Positions 63,473 to 64,000 of a stretch of 64,000 bases of DNA are shown piece after piece. The notes under the pieces are model-generated. The model saw only the letters and a list, made by a program, of their open reading frames with translations, had not been told where the DNA came from and ran no database searches. Where the stretch lies: positions 1,661,471-1,725,470 of the forward strand of contig KE546966.1 of assembly GCA_000442125.1 (NCBI GenBank), given 5' to 3'. Made by a program: the position numbers and the translations under genes. Within the stretch, counting starts at the first letter, position 1. Every line of letters starts with the position of its first letter. Source of the DNA: Opeltia flavorubescens. Its lineage: Eukaryota > Ascomycota > Lecanoromycetes > Teloschistales > Teloschistaceae.

Positions 63473-63614
63473 TATTATATATATATTAGAAAACGTTTTT
63501 TATCGATTTCCCGACTCGAAATAAATATAAATTTTATCGATTAATATTGAATAACTGTAGTTATAAATTCGGTTAATATAATTTTAAAAGTTTCGACTAT
63601 TAAAACTACTAGAT
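63473..63614 (-). repeat. Repeat family R1, copy e (3' end only)
   Basis: The reverse complement matches the last ~140 bp of R1b: GTTTTAATAGTCGAAAC, then ATCGATAAAATTTATATTTA, TTTCGAGTCGGGAAATCGAT, AAACGTTTTCTAATATATA. Only the 3' end is present, as in 5'-truncated retroposed copies. It is inverted relative to R1c, about 720 bp away. Confidence 0.78.
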
Positions 63615-64000
63615 ACTATATAATTATAAGTTTATAATTATTTTATATATATAATAGAATAAAAAGTATTCTAAATTATAAAATATATTAAATATATTTA
63701 AATATATTTTTTAGTTTTAAAATCTAATATTATTAACGCTATTAAAATCGTTATAAAATTTTTTTAATAGTTTTTTCGTTTTATTTATTTTTTATATTTT
63801 TTTTTATAAATTATATTTAAAAAAAAATTCGTTTTAATATATTTCGATTTAAATTAAATTAATTTTTTTTATTATATATTAATATTATATTTTCTATTAT
63901 ATTATTATTATTATCCGAATAATTTTTTTATTTTTTTTTAAAAATCTATTTTTTTATTATTAATTTTATTATTTTTCGATTTTTTTATTATATTAATAAT
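63615..64000. other. AT-rich low-complexity DNA to the window end
   Basis: About 390 bp are of T/A-rich sequence with poly-T and TTATTA runs (63890-64000). Nothing is recognised. Confidence 0.6.

Noticed and set aside
1-64000. Mitochondrial or organellar DNA, suggested by the very high AT content
   Set aside because: No mitochondrial genes, rRNA or tRNAs are seen. LTR retrotransposon parts with RIP-type dinucleotide bias show nuclear fungal DNA.

Overview
The window is a gene-free, extremely AT-rich block made of nested, heavily mutated transposable elements, of the kind found in filamentous ascomycetes (Pezizomycotina) that have repeat-induced point mutation (RIP). By eye, CpA and TpG are nearly absent over long stretches while CpG, CpT and CpC survive. 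That is the mark of CpA-directed C-to-T change on both strands. I find no intact host gene, tRNA, rRNA or CRISPR array. The genus cannot be named from the sequence. An AT-isochore or a regional centromere are the likely settings, but this is inference.

Layout. 1-3163: 3' part of a plus-strand Gypsy fossil (family A/B/C) ending in a 213-bp LTR. 3164-13327: unassigned eroded DNA holding one copy (R1a) of an unclassified ~400-bp repeat family. 13328-20696: full-length minus-strand Gypsy A (7.37 kb). 20820-21207: R1b. 21317-28684: Copia element E, the best preserved fossil, with 132-bp LTRs. About 28690-34650: a second, more eroded Copia (F), cut by a hAT-like MITE (G1, 32040-32455) and a small inverted-repeat element (32934-33174). 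34809-42109: minus-strand Gypsy H. 42110-44297: a partly GC-retaining stretch with tandem repeats. 44298-44762: second hAT-like MITE (G2). 44763-51369: eroded DNA with R1d, an inverted-repeat element near 48.9-49.4 kb and a relic LTR. 51370-62349: Gypsy B, same family as A, carrying the short LTR element D (55217-58819). 62350-64000: R1c, a D-family fragment and R1e.

Several boundaries are well supported. All five LTRs of family A/B/C are 213 bp with TATAA.../...TTTATA-type ends. D has two 172-bp LTRs and a perfect TTTTA target duplication. B minus D matches the length of A. Both hAT-like MITEs carry 8-bp target duplications, and the one mismatch in G2 is itself a CpA-to-TpA change. Nesting gives relative ages: D is younger than B, and G1 and the 32.9-kb element are younger than F. 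Because RIP drives LTR divergence, no absolute ages are offered.

The most interesting unexplained items are the R1 family (shared core, alternative 3' ends, internal minisatellite), the two hAT-like MITEs, the unusually long 3' regions of E and H, a GC-rich motif shared between 42.4 kb and element D, and small islands that have kept CpA/TpG.
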